DNA from: Rhizobium sp. PP-CC-3A-592
GTDB lineage: Bacteria > Pseudomonadota > Alphaproteobacteria > Rhizobiales > Rhizobiaceae
Reading direction: 5' to 3'
Assembly (NCBI RefSeq): GCF_003217095.1
Contig: NZ_QJSR01000005.1
Coordinates: 124,001 to 188,000, forward strand
DNA length: 64,000 nt
The translations under genes and the position numbers were made by a program. Shown here one piece after another: positions 10,518 to 19,545 of this stretch. The notes below the pieces were generated by a model. That model was not told where the DNA came from and did not search any database. It worked only from the letters and a program-made list of their open reading frames with translations. How positions within the stretch are numbered: position 1 is the stretch's first letter; each line of letters starts with the position of its first letter.

Positions 10518-10806
10518 GCGGTCCCCTCGATGACGGATGGAATGTGTGCAATGCAACGAAATAAAGCAAGGCTGAAAAATCGGCAGGTCGGCTGCGGCTT
10601 TGCCATCGCACCCAGACGCGACATGACCCGCCCGAGCGCTGCCCCGTCAGGCGTAAGGGACGAATCCCATACATGATCCGCCCGCACCGGCAGGCAGGTA
10701 ATGACGCTCAAGAGGAGGGAAGCGGGCCTGCGGTCGGCGCAGGCCCGGATGTCCCGGTCTAGAGTGTTTCCGCGTTTCTCCGAATCGCGAAAACCTTCTA
10801 TCTTAC
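10518..10806. other. Intergenic region upstream of DUF2126 gene, with an imperfect hairpin
   Basis: This gap should hold the promoter of the minus-strand cluster, but no convincing promoter pair is seen. At 10766-10794 there is a nine-base inverted repeat with one mismatch (GTTTCCGCG and CGCGAAAAC) that forms part of the mosaic repeat described in the next entry. Confidence 0.45.
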
Positions 10807-10857
10807 TGTTTCAACGCAATTCCGGACGCAAAACCGCTGCGCACTTTTGCTGGAATT
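10807..10857 (-). repeat. Dispersed 51-base element, copy 1 (after ilvD)
   Basis: Read on the minus strand, 51 bases are identical to 37317-37367 on the plus strand. The unit is hairpin-like, with ends AATTCC and GGAATT and inner arms GCAAAA and TTTTGC. It starts five bases after the TAG stop of ilvD. Copy 1 carries an extra module (about 10764-10806) between GTTGAAA and CACTCTA, which are joined directly in copy 2. It resembles short intergenic palindromic elements common in Rhizobiales; the family name is not certain. Confidence 0.9.
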
Positions 10858-10861
10858 TGCT

Positions 10862-12700
10862 CTAATCCGGCAGGATGCGCACGGCGCCCTTGTCGGCCGA
10901 GGTGGCGAAGGCGGCATAGGCCTTCAGCGCCGTCGTTACCTTGCGCTTGCGCAGCTCGGTCGGCTTCCAGCCATTGGCGTCCTGCTCGGTACGGCGCAGC
11001 GCCAGTTCGTCCTCGGACACGCGCAGCGAGATCGTGCGGTTGGGGATGTCGATGTCGATCATGTCGCCCTCGCGCACGAGGCCGATCAGGCCGCCATTCG
11101 CCGCTTCCGGCGAGACGTGGCCGATGGAGAGGCCGGAGGTGCCGCCCGAGAAGCGTCCGTCGGTGATGAGCGCGCAGGCCTTGCCCAGGCCCTTCGACTT
11201 CAGGTAGCTCGTGGGATAGAGCATTTCCTGCATGCCCGGTCCGCCCTTCGGACCTTCGTAGCGGATGACGACGACGTCGCCGGCCACGACCTGGTTGGAC
11301 AGGATCGCCTTGACGGAGGCGTCCTGGCTTTCGAAGACGCGGGCGGGACCGGAGAATTTCAGGATCGACTCGTCCACGCCGGCCGTCTTCACGATGCAGC
11401 CGTCGAGCGCGATGTTGCCCTTGAGCACGGCAAGGCCGCCATCCTTGGAGAAGGGGTGCTGTGCGTCGCGGATGACGCCCTTTTCGCGGTCGAAATCGAG
11501 TTCCTTCCAGCGGGCGCTCTGGCTGAAGGCGACCTGCGTCGGCACGCCGCCGGGCGCTGCGGAGAAGAGTTCGAGGGCGGCCGGATTGTCGGTGACGGCG
11601 ATATCCCATTGCGACAGCGCGTCGCCCAGCGTCTTTGCATGCACCGTCGGCAGGTCCGCATTGATGAGGCCGGCGCGGTTGAGTTCGCCGAGAATCGCCA
11701 TGATGCCGCCTGCCCGGTGCACGTCTTCCATGTGCACGTCGGCCTTGGCCGGTGCCACCTTGGAGAGGCAGGGCACCTTGCGCGACAGGCGGTCGATATC
11801 GTCGAGGTTGAAGTCGATCTCGCCCTCGTAGGCGGCCGCCAGGATGTGCAGGACGGTGTTGGTCGAGCCGCCCATGGCGATGTCGAGCGCCATGGCGTTC
11901 TCGAAGGCGCCCTTGGAGGCGATCGTGCGCGGCAGGGCGGTTTCGTCGTCCTGCTCGTAGTAGCGCTTCGTCAGCCCGACGATGGTGCGGCCGGCTTCCA
12001 GGAACAGCTTTTCGCGATCCGAATGCGTGGCGAGCGTCGAGCCGTTGCCGGGCAGGGACAGGCCGAGAGCTTCCGTCAGACAGTTCATGGAATTGGCCGT
12101 GAACATGCCGGAGCAGGAGCCGCAGGTGGGGCAGGCCGAGCGCTCGATGGTCTGGACGTCCTCATCCGACATCTTGTCGTCGGCCGCAGCCACCATGGCG
12201 TCCACGAGGTCGAGCGCATGGATCTTGCCGTCGGACAGGAGCACCTTGCCGGCTTCCATCGGGCCGCCGGACACGAAGATGGTGGGGATGTTGAGGCGCA
12301 GCGAGGCCATCAGCATGCCGGGGGTGATCTTGTCACAGTTGGAAATGCAGACCATCGCGTCGGCACAGTGCGCGTTGACCATGTATTCGACGCTATCGGC
12401 GATGACTTCGCGCGAGGGCAGCGAATAGAGCATGCCGTCATGGCCCATGGCGATACCGTCATCGACCGCGATGGTGTTGAATTCCTTGGCGACGCCGCCG
12501 GATGCCTCGATCTCGCGGGCGACCAGCTGGCCAAGGTCCTTCAGGTGCACATGGCCCGGCACGAACTGGGTGAAGGAATTGACCACCGCGATGATCGGCT
12601 TGCCGAAGTCGCCGTCCTTCATGCCGGTGGCACGCCACAGGCCGCGGGCGCCGGCCATGTTGCGGCCGTGGGTGGTGGTTCTGGAGCGATAGGCTGGCAT
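10862..12700 (-). CDS. ilvD: Dihydroxy-acid dehydratase
   Basis: Dehydrates 2,3-dihydroxy-isovalerate and 2,3-dihydroxy-3-methylvalerate in valine and isoleucine synthesis; cytoplasmic, iron-sulfur enzyme. At 612 residues it matches the usual IlvD length. Seen are [11 protein letters not shown] around Cys122, the [18 protein letters not shown] block at 190-207 with cluster cysteines, and [11 protein letters not shown] at 80-90. ATG at 12700 follows GAGGAAACG. It stands alone on the minus strand. The TAG stop lies at the edge of a dispersed repeat, so the terminal codon may have been provided by repeat insertion. Identification is secure; a related sugar-acid dehydratase is unlikely given the length and motifs. 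Confidence 0.96.
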   Translation of the reverse strand: MPAYRSRTTTHGRNMAGARGLWRATGMKDGDFGKPIIAVVNSFTQFVPGHVHLKDLGQLVAREIEASGGVAKEFNTIAVDDGIAMGHDGMLYSLPSREVIADSVEYMVNAHCADAMVCISNCDKITPGMLMASLRLNIPTIFVSGGPMEAGKVLLSDGKIHALDLVDAMVAAADDKMSDEDVQTIERSACPTCGSCSGMFTANSMNCLTEALGLSLPGNGSTLATHSDREKLFLEAGRTIVGLTKRYYEQDDETALPRTIASKGAFENAMALDIAMGGSTNTVLHILAAAYEGEIDFNLDDIDRLSRKVPCLSKVAPAKADVHMEDVHRAGGIMAILGELNRAGLINADLPTVHAKTLGDALSQWDIAVTDNPAALELFSAAPGGVPTQVAFSQSARWKELDFDREKGVIRDAQHPFSKDGGLAVLKGNIALDGCIVKTAGVDESILKFSGPARVFESQDASVKAILSNQVVAGDVVVIRYEGPKGGPGMQEMLYPTSYLKSKGLGKACALITDGRFSGGTSGLSIGHVSPEAANGGLIGLVREGDMIDIDIPNRTISLRVSEDELALRRTEQDANGWKPTELRKRKVTTALKAYAAFATSADKGAVRILPD

Positions 12701-13017
12701 GGCGTTTCCTCGAAGCGTTTATGAGGCTCGGGCGGGGCCTGGTTTGGCTTGGGCGCGACGTCCGACGACAGTTTCGGGGTCTCTAGCGCAAAACAGGCGT
12801 CGCGTCACGGTCTTCATACGGCAATCCGGTACGGTGCGATCAGGTTTTTGAACGACAGGTTGTTCGCATCTGCAAAAGAGTTTGCTCATGCAGCACGTGT
12901 GGCGGGAACCAACAGGCGGGGATGCCTGTTGTTGCAGCGCCCGCGTGACGGTCCGTCGCGTCGCCCCAAGGTCCCGCGCAGTTTCGTCCGCTCCTCTCAG
13001 AAGGCAGGTCTTCCACG
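12701..13017. other. Divergent ilvD-treY intergenic region
   Basis: The 317-base gap separates the divergently oriented ilvD and treY. It holds a near-consensus EcfG promoter (12905-12930) and, inside it, a perfect 8-base inverted repeat CAACAGGC/GCCTGTTG (12910-12917 and 12924-12931). No small gene with a credible start is seen. Confidence 0.5.
12905..12930 (+). promoter_or_regulatory. Candidate EcfG/RpoE2 promoter of treY (near-consensus)
   Basis: GGAAC at 12905-12909 and TGTT at 12927-12930 are separated by 17 bases; the consensus minus-10 is CGTT, so one base differs. It points at treY, whose ATG is 88 bases on. Trehalose synthesis is a known general-stress output in rhizobia, which fits. 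Confidence 0.4.
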
Positions 13018-15651
13018 ATGACAGTTCCGATCGCCACCTATCGGCTCCAGTTCCGCAACGGCATGACCTTCGACAAGGCCATCACGCTGATCGACCACTG
13101 GAAGGCGCTCGGCATCAGCCATCTCTATGCTTCGCCGATCTTCGCAGCGACGGAGGGATCGACCCATGGCTACGACGTCACCGATGCCAATGCGTTCGAT
13201 GCGGCGCTCGGCGGACGCGAGGGCTTCGACCGGCTGTCGGCGGCGCTCAAGGCGGCCGGTATCGGCCTGATCCTTGATATCGTGCCGAACCATATGGCCG
13301 CATCGCTCGAAAACCGCTGGTGGCGGAGCGTGGTCGAATGGGGGGAGCAGAGCCCCTATGCGCATTATTACGACATCGATTGGTCCCGCCCGCTGACCAT
13401 TGCCGAACTGGGCAAGAGCTTCGACGAAGCGCTCGACGACGCGGAGATCGAGATCCGGCTGGACGAGGCTGCGGGAAACCTCGCGCTCGGCTATTACGAG
13501 AGCAACATTCCGCTTCACCCGTCGAGCTACAGCATGGTGCTGAATGGCGCGCCGGGCACGCTTGGCGCGAAGATTTCGGCATTGGCCGCCTCCGCTTCCG
13601 CGCAAGAAGATGAGGCGTTCCACCACACGATGCAGACGCTGATCGAGGGCAGTGCGGAGAGTGACCGTAAGGCGCTGTCCTCCTTTCTCGCCGGCCTGCC
13701 GGTGGAGCGTGTTAAGGCTGCGCATGCGGCGCAGGCCTTCCGGCTCGTGCACTGGAAGACGGCGGCGAGCGATCTCAGCTATCGCCGCTTCTTCGAGGTG
13801 GCGGGCCTTGCCGGTCTTCGCGTCGAGGCGCCCGACGTCTTCGATGCCGCGCACCGGCTCGTTCTGGAGCTCGTCAAGGACGGCATGGTCGATGGGCTGC
13901 GCATCGACCATGTCGATGGTCTCGCCGACCCCGAGGGGTATCTGAAGACGTTGCGCGACGCGGTCGGCCCGGAGGTCTATCTCGTGGTCGAGAAGATCAT
14001 CGAAGAAGACGAGCGCGTTCCCGCGAGTTGGCCCATCGCAGGAACGACCGGCTACGAATTCATCGCGGCGCTCGCGCACCTCTTCGTGGATTCGGCTCAG
14101 GCGAAGACGCTGGACGCGGCCTATGCCGACTTTGCCGGGAGCAAGGACTATGCGGCGATCCTGACCGACGCCAAGCGGCTGATGCTGGATCGCAATTTCG
14201 AAGGTGAGATCAAGCGGCTCGTGGCGCTGGCCGGTTCGTCTGTGGGTGAGGCACACGATGCCAAGGCACTCGAGCAGGCGCTGAAGGCTTTGATCTCGGC
14301 GTTTCCGGTGTACAGGACCTACGGCACGCGCGATGCGCTGGGCGAAGACGACCGCACGATTCTCGACGGTGCGGTGGAAGAGGCGGCGCGCACGCTGTCC
14401 GGCGACAGCCGCGAGGCGCTCGACGCCATCGTCGTCGTATTGTCGGGCGCGACGGAGGGCGATGCCTTCGAGTTCCGCAGCCGGTTCCAGCAGGTGACCG
14501 GGCCGATCATGGCGAAGGCCATGGAGGATACCGCCTTCTATCGCTACCATCGTCTTCTTGCCCTCAACGAAGTCGGCGGCAACCCGGCGGAAGAGGAGAT
14601 GTCCGTCGCGCATTTCCATGCCGCCATGCAGCGTCGGGCGGTCGAACAGCCGCACGCGATCACCACCACCTCGACCCATGATACCAAGCGCGGCGAGGAT
14701 GCGCGCGCCAGGCTTTATGCCATCAGCGAGGCGCCCGATGTCTGGGCCAAGGCCGTCGCCCGGTGGCACGACATGAATGCCAGCCTCATCCAGACGCTTG
14801 CAGATGGTCCGGCGCCGGAGCCCGCAGTCGAATGGGCGCTTTACCAGGCGCTTGCCGGTGCCTGGGAGAATACGTCCGCGACGCCGGACGCCGAAGCGCT
14901 TGAGGCCTTTAAGGAACGCTTCTCCGCCTATGTGGAAAAGATGTTGCGCGAGGCGAAGGAGCGCAGCGACTGGTCGGAGGTGGACGAGGACTATGAGAGC
15001 GCCGTGCAGGCCTTTGCCGCAGGACTTCTTTCGCCGGGTAACAAGGCGTTTACAGATGATTTCCTCAAGACCGTGCAGCCGTTCGCTGAAGCCGGCCTCG
15101 TCAATGGCCTGACCCAGACGCTGGTGAAGATGACAGCGCCGGGCGTGCCGGATGTCTATCAGGGGTCGGAACGTGCCGATTTCAGTCTGGTCGATCCCGA
15201 CAATCGCCGCATGCCGGATTATCCGGCCATGGCAGCGCTTCTGAAAGCGGCAGACGGCTTTCCGTTCGATGCTGCAGCTCGCGCTTCGGGGCAGGCGAAA
15301 GTCGCTCTGACCGCCCGGCTGATTGCGGCGCGGCGTGCGTCGCCAGCCCTGTTTGAGGATGGCGACTATCGCGCGCTCGACGTCTTGGGGGAGGGTTCCG
15401 GCAGCATCGTTGCCTATGCTCGCCGGCTGGGCGATGCGGCAGCGATCGTTATTGCGCCCTGCAAGGTGCTGGCTTTGCTGGAGAAGAGCGATCTGGAGCG
15501 TGCCTTCGACGCGATCGAGGTATCCCTGCCGGAAGGTCTGGCAGGCCGCTCGTATCGCAACGTCCTGCAGGGCGGAACGGTGGAGGCGGGCCAGACCCTG
15601 CATATGCGCGAGATCTCAGGAGCGCCCTACATTCTCCTGATCACGGAATAG
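13018..15651 (+). CDS. treY: Maltooligosyl trehalose synthase
   Basis: Isomerises the terminal alpha-1,4 bond of a maltodextrin to alpha,alpha-1,1, making maltooligosyl trehalose, which TreZ then cleaves to trehalose; GH13 family, cytoplasmic. The 877 residues begin with the typical ATYRLQFRNGMTFDKA. GH13 regions are visible: DIVPNHMA, GLRIDHVDGLADP with Asp297 as probable nucleophile, and VVEKIIEED with Glu325 as probable acid/base, followed by TSTHDTKRGEDAR. Near the C-terminus, PGVPDVYQGSE is typical. No treZ or glgX is adjacent. A near-EcfG promoter lies upstream and the EcfG-linked phospholipase D gene follows, so stress control is likely but inferred. Confidence 0.95.
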   Translation: MTVPIATYRLQFRNGMTFDKAITLIDHWKALGISHLYASPIFAATEGSTHGYDVTDANAFDAALGGREGFDRLSAALKAAGIGLILDIVPNHMAASLENRWWRSVVEWGEQSPYAHYYDIDWSRPLTIAELGKSFDEALDDAEIEIRLDEAAGNLALGYYESNIPLHPSSYSMVLNGAPGTLGAKISALAASASAQEDEAFHHTMQTLIEGSAESDRKALSSFLAGLPVERVKAAHAAQAFRLVHWKTAASDLSYRRFFEVAGLAGLRVEAPDVFDAAHRLVLELVKDGMVDGLRIDHVDGLADPEGYLKTLRDAVGPEVYLVVEKIIEEDERVPASWPIAGTTGYEFIAALAHLFVDSAQAKTLDAAYADFAGSKDYAAILTDAKRLMLDRNFEGEIKRLVALAGSSVGEAHDAKALEQALKALISAFPVYRTYGTRDALGEDDRTILDGAVEEAARTLSGDSREALDAIVVVLSGATEGDAFEFRSRFQQVTGPIMAKAMEDTAFYRYHRLLALNEVGGNPAEEEMSVAHFHAAMQRRAVEQPHAITTTSTHDTKRGEDARARLYAISEAPDVWAKAVARWHDMNASLIQTLADGPAPEPAVEWALYQALAGAWENTSATPDAEALEAFKERFSAYVEKMLREAKERSDWSEVDEDYESAVQAFAAGLLSPGNKAFTDDFLKTVQPFAEAGLVNGLTQTLVKMTAPGVPDVYQGSERADFSLVDPDNRRMPDYPAMAALLKAADGFPFDAAARASGQAKVALTARLIAARRASPALFEDGDYRALDVLGEGSGSIVAYARRLGDAAAIVIAPCKVLALLEKSDLERAFDAIEVSLPEGLAGRSYRNVLQGGTVEAGQTLHMREISGAPYILLITE

Positions 15652-15675
15652 TTGCTGCCCACTGTCGCATCGCAT

Positions 15676-15700
15676 GGAACTTTCTAACCCTCGTGGCGTT
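15676..15700 (+). promoter_or_regulatory. EcfG/RpoE2-type promoter of the phospholipase D gene
   Basis: GGAAC (15676-15680) and CGTT (15697-15700) with a 16-base spacer match the alphaproteobacterial general-stress consensus exactly. The predicted transcript would start near 15707, about 44 bases before the GTG start. An inverted repeat GTGGCG/CGCCAC overlaps the minus-10 side. Confidence 0.72.
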
Positions 15701-15750
15701 TGGTAGCGCCACGAAGTTTGGCCATGGCGTAACGGTCGGGGGAAGTGCAC

Positions 15751-17265
15751 GTGTATCATGTCGGCCAGGAGAATGACGGCGATCGTCTCGGTGACGATTC
15801 TTCAGGCAGCGGTGAGACTGCTATCATCCGGATCGGCGAAAATGCCTGGCGTCGGGAGATGGCAGACAAGATCGCCTTCATGATCGATGGCAAGGCATAC
15901 TTTCAGACGCTCGATCAGGCACTGCGGCTTGCTTCCCGGCGTATTTGGATCATCGGCTGGGATTTCAGCCCCGACATCCACCTGACGCCCGAAAATCCGG
16001 AGAGCCCGACACTCGGAAACCTGCTTCTCTCGCTGGTTGAAGCGAAGCCCGAGCTCGAGATCCACATTCTCGTCTGGGCCATGGGGCCGATCTATTCCGG
16101 CAAGTCGCTGAAGCTCTTCCGCAAGAAGGGCTGGGCGAGCCATCCGCGCATTCACCTGAATTTCGACACGCATCATCCGCTGCGTGGTTCGCATCACCAG
16201 AAGATCGTCTGCATCGACGACACGACCGGCTTCATCGGCGGCATCGATCTGACCGCCCGCCGCTGGGACGACAGCGACCACAGGCCGGGCAACCCCCTGC
16301 GCGTGACGCCCGATGGCGAAGCTTACGAGCCGGTGCACGACATGCAGGCCGCTGTTTCCGGCCCTGCGGCGCGCATGCTCGGCGATATCTGCCGCGAGCG
16401 CTGGCTGTCCGCCATGGAGGAGACGATCGCGCCCGTCGAAGGAGCGGCCACCGCATGGCCCGGAAGCCTCGTGCCGGCCTTGACCGGGTGCCCGGTCGCG
16501 ATTGCCCGCACCACGCCGGCGACGATCGGCCATGACGGCATCCACGAGTCCATCCACATGCTGACGGATGCGCTGAAATCGGCGCAGCGGATCGTCTATA
16601 TCGAGGCGCAGTATCTCGCCGCCTTCGGCATCGCCGATATTCTCATCGAGCGGCTGTCTCGGCCGGATGGACCGGAAGTCCTGATCGTCGTCACGCGCAT
16701 CTCGCATGGCTTCATCGAAAAGGTGATGATGGGCACCAATCGCGATCGCCTGATCCGCCGGCTGAAGCGCAACGATCCGCATGACCGGCTGCGCGTGATG
16801 TATGCCGTCGTGCCCTGCGACGACGAGGATGGGCAGCAGGAGGTTCTGGTGCATTCCAAGCTCGTCATCATCGACGATCGCTTTCTGCGCCTGGGCTCCT
16901 CGAACCTCAACAATCGTTCCGAAGGCATGGACACGGAAGCCGACATGGCGATCGAAGCGGTCAACGATGATCAGCGTGGCGCCATCGCCGATGTCCGCTA
17001 TCGGATGCTGGCCGAGCACCTCGACTCCACGCCGGACGCGATACGGGAAGCCATCCTTCGGCTGAATTCTCTGCATGACGGCGTAGAATCGCTGAACACC
17101 GGTCGCCGCGGCCTGCGCCACTTCGATATCGATCTGGCGGAGGGCGAGGAAGACCCGTTGCCCGGCACCGATATCGTCGATCCCGCCGGGCCGATCCATC
17201 CGATCGACACGCTCCGTCGCCGCGCTGGCGCGATCGCCAGCCGCCTTTTCGGCCGCGCCTCGTAA
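15751..17265 (+). CDS. Phospholipase D-family protein (cardiolipin synthase-like)
   Basis: Protein of about 504 residues with two HKD motifs: HHQKIVCIDD near residue 148 and HSKLVIIDD near 368, each followed by the typical GG/SSN block (FIGGIDLTARR, LGSSNLNNRS). This is the catalytic signature of phosphatidyl-transfer enzymes and cardiolipin synthases. No clear transmembrane start is seen. GTG at 15751 is chosen because GGGGGA ends seven bases upstream; another GTG at 15745 is too close to it. The following YbhN-like and YbhP-like genes recall the E. coli ybhP-clsB-ybhN trio, which supports a lipid role. Preceded by an exact EcfG promoter. Confidence 0.88.
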   Translation: MYHVGQENDGDRLGDDSSGSGETAIIRIGENAWRREMADKIAFMIDGKAYFQTLDQALRLASRRIWIIGWDFSPDIHLTPENPESPTLGNLLLSLVEAKPELEIHILVWAMGPIYSGKSLKLFRKKGWASHPRIHLNFDTHHPLRGSHHQKIVCIDDTTGFIGGIDLTARRWDDSDHRPGNPLRVTPDGEAYEPVHDMQAAVSGPAARMLGDICRERWLSAMEETIAPVEGAATAWPGSLVPALTGCPVAIARTTPATIGHDGIHESIHMLTDALKSAQRIVYIEAQYLAAFGIADILIERLSRPDGPEVLIVVTRISHGFIEKVMMGTNRDRLIRRLKRNDPHDRLRVMYAVVPCDDEDGQQEVLVHSKLVIIDDRFLRLGSSNLNNRSEGMDTEADMAIEAVNDDQRGAIADVRYRMLAEHLDSTPDAIREAILRLNSLHDGVESLNTGRRGLRHFDIDLAEGEEDPLPGTDIVDPAGPIHPIDTLRRRAGAIASRLFGRAS

Positions 17266-17291
17266 AAGGTCGTTCGGCGCTTGACGTCCCC

Positions 17292-18263
17292 TCAGGCCAG
17301 CGAGCCCGCATGGCGACCTTGCGGCTCATCGCCCTTGCTTGCCGGTGCGTCCAAGGTCTTGTCCTTCATCACGATCTCGCTGATCAGAAGGGTCGGAAGA
17401 CCGATGGCGAGCGGGATGAAATAGTAGATCACCCGGAAGGCGATGACCGCGGCGACGGACTCCGCGCCCGGTAGGATATGCGCGACCGTCGCCTCCAGCA
17501 CGCCGATGCCACCGGGGACATGGCTGATGATCGCGGCGACGTTGGCAATGATCGAGACGGAAGCGACCTTGAGATAGCCGGCCTCGGCAAAGGCCGAGAG
17601 CATCTGGTGCAGGCTTGCGGCCACGAAGGCGAAGTTCAGCGTTCCCACCACGATCTGCGCCGCGGCGATCGGCAGCTTCGGCAGGTTGAAGCTCCAGTCC
17701 CTGATCGTCAGCGGCTTTCGCACAAAGGCCGACAGAACAAGGTAAATGACGGGGGCGATCAAGGACGCGATGCCGATGGCAAAGACGGCGCTGCGGCTGA
17801 GCCCCGTCATGTCGGCGGCATCCTGCGGGCGAAGCAGCAGGCTGGCGCCACCAAGGGTCATGAGGCCCAGCGCGACGGTGACGCCGCAGAACAGCACGAT
17901 CTTCGCTACATCCTCGGCCGTCAGCCCCCAGCGCGCATAATAGCGATACCGGACGGCACCACTGCTGAGCGCGGCGATGCCGACATTGTGCCCGATGGAC
18001 AGGCTGACGAAGGAGGCCAGCGCCGTCTTGTGGAAGGGCAGGCGATTGCCCGTATAGCGCACGCCCAGCGCATCGAAGCAGGAAAGGCACGCATAGGAGG
18101 CGGCGGCAAAAGCGAGGCCGAGCAGCAGATGCGACACCGGTATGGCCCGCAGCGCGGTCAGGATCTCGTCCAGCGTATACTGACGCAATGTCTGGAAGAG
18201 CAGATAGAGGGCGAAGAGAACGGCCGCGACGGCGACCACACGGAAGATTATGCGAAGGCTCAT
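17292..18263 (-). CDS. YbhN/UPF0104-family integral membrane protein
   Basis: Membrane protein of 323 residues with about eight hydrophobic segments, related to the lysylphosphatidylglycerol synthetase transmembrane region (UPF0104). The conserved block HVPGGIGVLEATVAHILPG lies near residues 244-262. ATG at 18263 is preferred to one 69 bases upstream because the hydrophobic N-terminus (MSLRIIFRVVAVAAVLFALY) begins there and the extra residues look non-coding. It converges on the phospholipase D gene (26-base gap) and diverges from the YbhP-like gene (56-base gap). In E. coli the homologues are neighbours of cardiolipin synthase B; a lipid transport or membrane function is inferred. Confidence 0.87.
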   Translation of the reverse strand: MSLRIIFRVVAVAAVLFALYLLFQTLRQYTLDEILTALRAIPVSHLLLGLAFAAASYACLSCFDALGVRYTGNRLPFHKTALASFVSLSIGHNVGIAALSSGAVRYRYYARWGLTAEDVAKIVLFCGVTVALGLMTLGGASLLLRPQDAADMTGLSRSAVFAIGIASLIAPVIYLVLSAFVRKPLTIRDWSFNLPKLPIAAAQIVVGTLNFAFVAASLHQMLSAFAEAGYLKVASVSIIANVAAIISHVPGGIGVLEATVAHILPGAESVAAVIAFRVIYYFIPLAIGLPTLLISEIVMKDKTLDAPASKGDEPQGRHAGSLA

Positions 18264-18319
18264 TCTGTGGTCGCTCTCTTGACATACGGACTTACAAAAC
18301 AGTGAAGAGGACCTTTTCG

Positions 18320-19216
18320 ATGTCCCGCACACCGCAACGCAGCACGCATTCGCGACTGCATCGTCGCACGGAACGAATTGGGGGCCCTCCGGGTTCCCTC
18401 GCCATGTCCGAACACGATATCCAGCCTTCGCTCGACCCCGCCGCTGCTACGCTGCCTGAAGCCGCCGGCGTTCTCTCCATCCTCACCTACAACGTCCACA
18501 GCTGTATCGGCACCGATCGGCGGATGGACCCGGAGCGCATTGCCGAGGTCATCGCCGCGGCGCGACCGGATGTCATCGCGCTGCAGGAACTCGATGTCGG
18601 TCGCGCCCGCACCGGCGGTATCGACCAGGCGGCGCGGATCGCAGATCTCCTCAAGATGACGTCGCATTTCCATCCCGCGCTGCATGTGCGCGAGGAGCAG
18701 TATGGCGATGCCATCCTGACGGCACTGCCGTCGCGCCTGATCAAGGCCGGGCCCATCCCGTCCGTCGGCGAGACGCGCGGCGCGCTCTGGGTGGAGGTCA
18801 TGGTCGACGGACGGCCCGTGCAGATCTTCAATACGCATTTCGGCCTGAGGCGCGCAGAAAGACGGCAGCAGGCGGAGACGCTTCTCGGAGACGCCTGGAT
18901 CGGCAACGACGCCTGCCGGGACCAGTCCATCATTCTGACCGGAGATTTCAACGCAATCCCCTCATCGGTCGCCTATGGCCTCCTCAAGCGCCGGCTTCCG
19001 CCCGTTTGCGTGGAAGTTAACCCCGGAAGTGCCAAGGGGACGAGGACGAGGATGGCACCCACCTTCCCCTCGCGTTTCCCGCTCCTGCGCCTCGACCATA
19101 TCTTCGTCTCCGAGGGGATAGAGACGATCGCAGCGGGCCCTGTGCGCACACCGCTTTCCCGGATCGCTTCCGATCACCTGCCGCTGCAGGCAAGCCTTAG
19201 GATCGGCGGTTCGTGA
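18320..19216 (+). CDS. Endonuclease/exonuclease/phosphatase-family protein (YbhP-like)
   Basis: Protein of 298 residues with the EEP fold motifs in order: LTYNVHSC, IALQELD, IFNTHFGL, LTGDFNAIPSS, RLDHIFVSE and SDHLPLQAS. These contain the metal-binding Glu and Asp and the catalytic His of the family, so it should be an active phosphodiesterase, but the substrate (nucleic acid, lipid or inositol phosphate) is unknown. ATG at 18320 has GAAGAGGA eight bases upstream; a second ATG at 18404 is possible because the first 28 residues are poorly conserved and basic. Its neighbours are YbhN-like and phospholipase D-like genes, as in the E. coli ybhP-clsB-ybhN locus. Confidence 0.88.
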   Translation: MSRTPQRSTHSRLHRRTERIGGPPGSLAMSEHDIQPSLDPAAATLPEAAGVLSILTYNVHSCIGTDRRMDPERIAEVIAAARPDVIALQELDVGRARTGGIDQAARIADLLKMTSHFHPALHVREEQYGDAILTALPSRLIKAGPIPSVGETRGALWVEVMVDGRPVQIFNTHFGLRRAERRQQAETLLGDAWIGNDACRDQSIILTGDFNAIPSSVAYGLLKRRLPPVCVEVNPGSAKGTRTRMAPTFPSRFPLLRLDHIFVSEGIETIAAGPVRTPLSRIASDHLPLQASLRIGGS

Positions 19217-19222
19217 AACTTC

Positions 19223-19247
19223 GGAACCATCGCCAGACCGGGCCGTT
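19223..19247 (+). promoter_or_regulatory. EcfG/RpoE2-type promoter of the small proline-rich gene
   Basis: GGAAC (19223-19227), 16-base spacer, CGTT (19244-19247): exact consensus. The predicted start near 19254 leaves a leader of about 26 bases with an AAAGGA ribosome site before ATG 19280. Confidence 0.75.
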
Positions 19248-19279
19248 AACCTCGCGAACGCAATGGAAAGGATGAGATC

Positions 19280-19465
19280 ATGCCAAATCGTGACCCACTT
19301 CCGACGCCTGAAACCGATACGCCACGGGGCCCAACTTCGACGCCGGGCATTCCCGATCGCGGCCAGGACCCGTCACCAGTGCCGCCCGTGATCGCGCCGG
19401 GCGATACGAAGAACCCGAATGATCCGGCTCTGCTGCCGATCGGAGATCCCGCTGGGATCGCCTGA
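19280..19465 (+). CDS. Small proline-rich hypothetical protein
   Basis: Protein of 61 residues, about a quarter proline, with PTPETDTPRGPTSTPG and IAPGDTKNPNDPA; no membrane segment, no signal peptide, probably disordered. The call rests on a good AAAGGATGAGATC ribosome site, an exact EcfG promoter 33 bases upstream and a strong terminator 25 bases after the stop, so it is a complete single-gene transcription unit. Function unknown; a general-stress protein is the best inference. Confidence 0.75.
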   Translation: MPNRDPLPTPETDTPRGPTSTPGIPDRGQDPSPVPPVIAPGDTKNPNDPALLPIGDPAGIA

Positions 19466-19489
19466 TACGGTACGGAATCCCAATGTACG

Positions 19490-19528
19490 AAAAAGGGCCC
19501 TTACAGAGATGTAGGGGCCCGTTTTTTT
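19490..19528. terminator. Bidirectional terminator between two small convergent genes
   Basis: A hairpin with GGGCCC arms (extended stem AAAAAGGGCCC with its partner across 19491-19527) is flanked by seven T on the plus strand and five T on the minus strand. It serves the proline-rich gene and the minus-strand gene ending at 19546. Confidence 0.82.
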
Positions 19529-19545
19529 GAGTGTGAGGCGTCCTT

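Noticed and set aside
12910..12931. Perfect hairpin before treY as terminator or riboswitch
   Set aside because: No T-run, short stem, and it overlaps the likely EcfG spacer; best seen as chance or part of the promoter.
12997..15603. An 868-codon open frame opposite treY
   Set aside because: Fully covered by treY, which has clear catalytic motifs; no independent ribosome site or domain.
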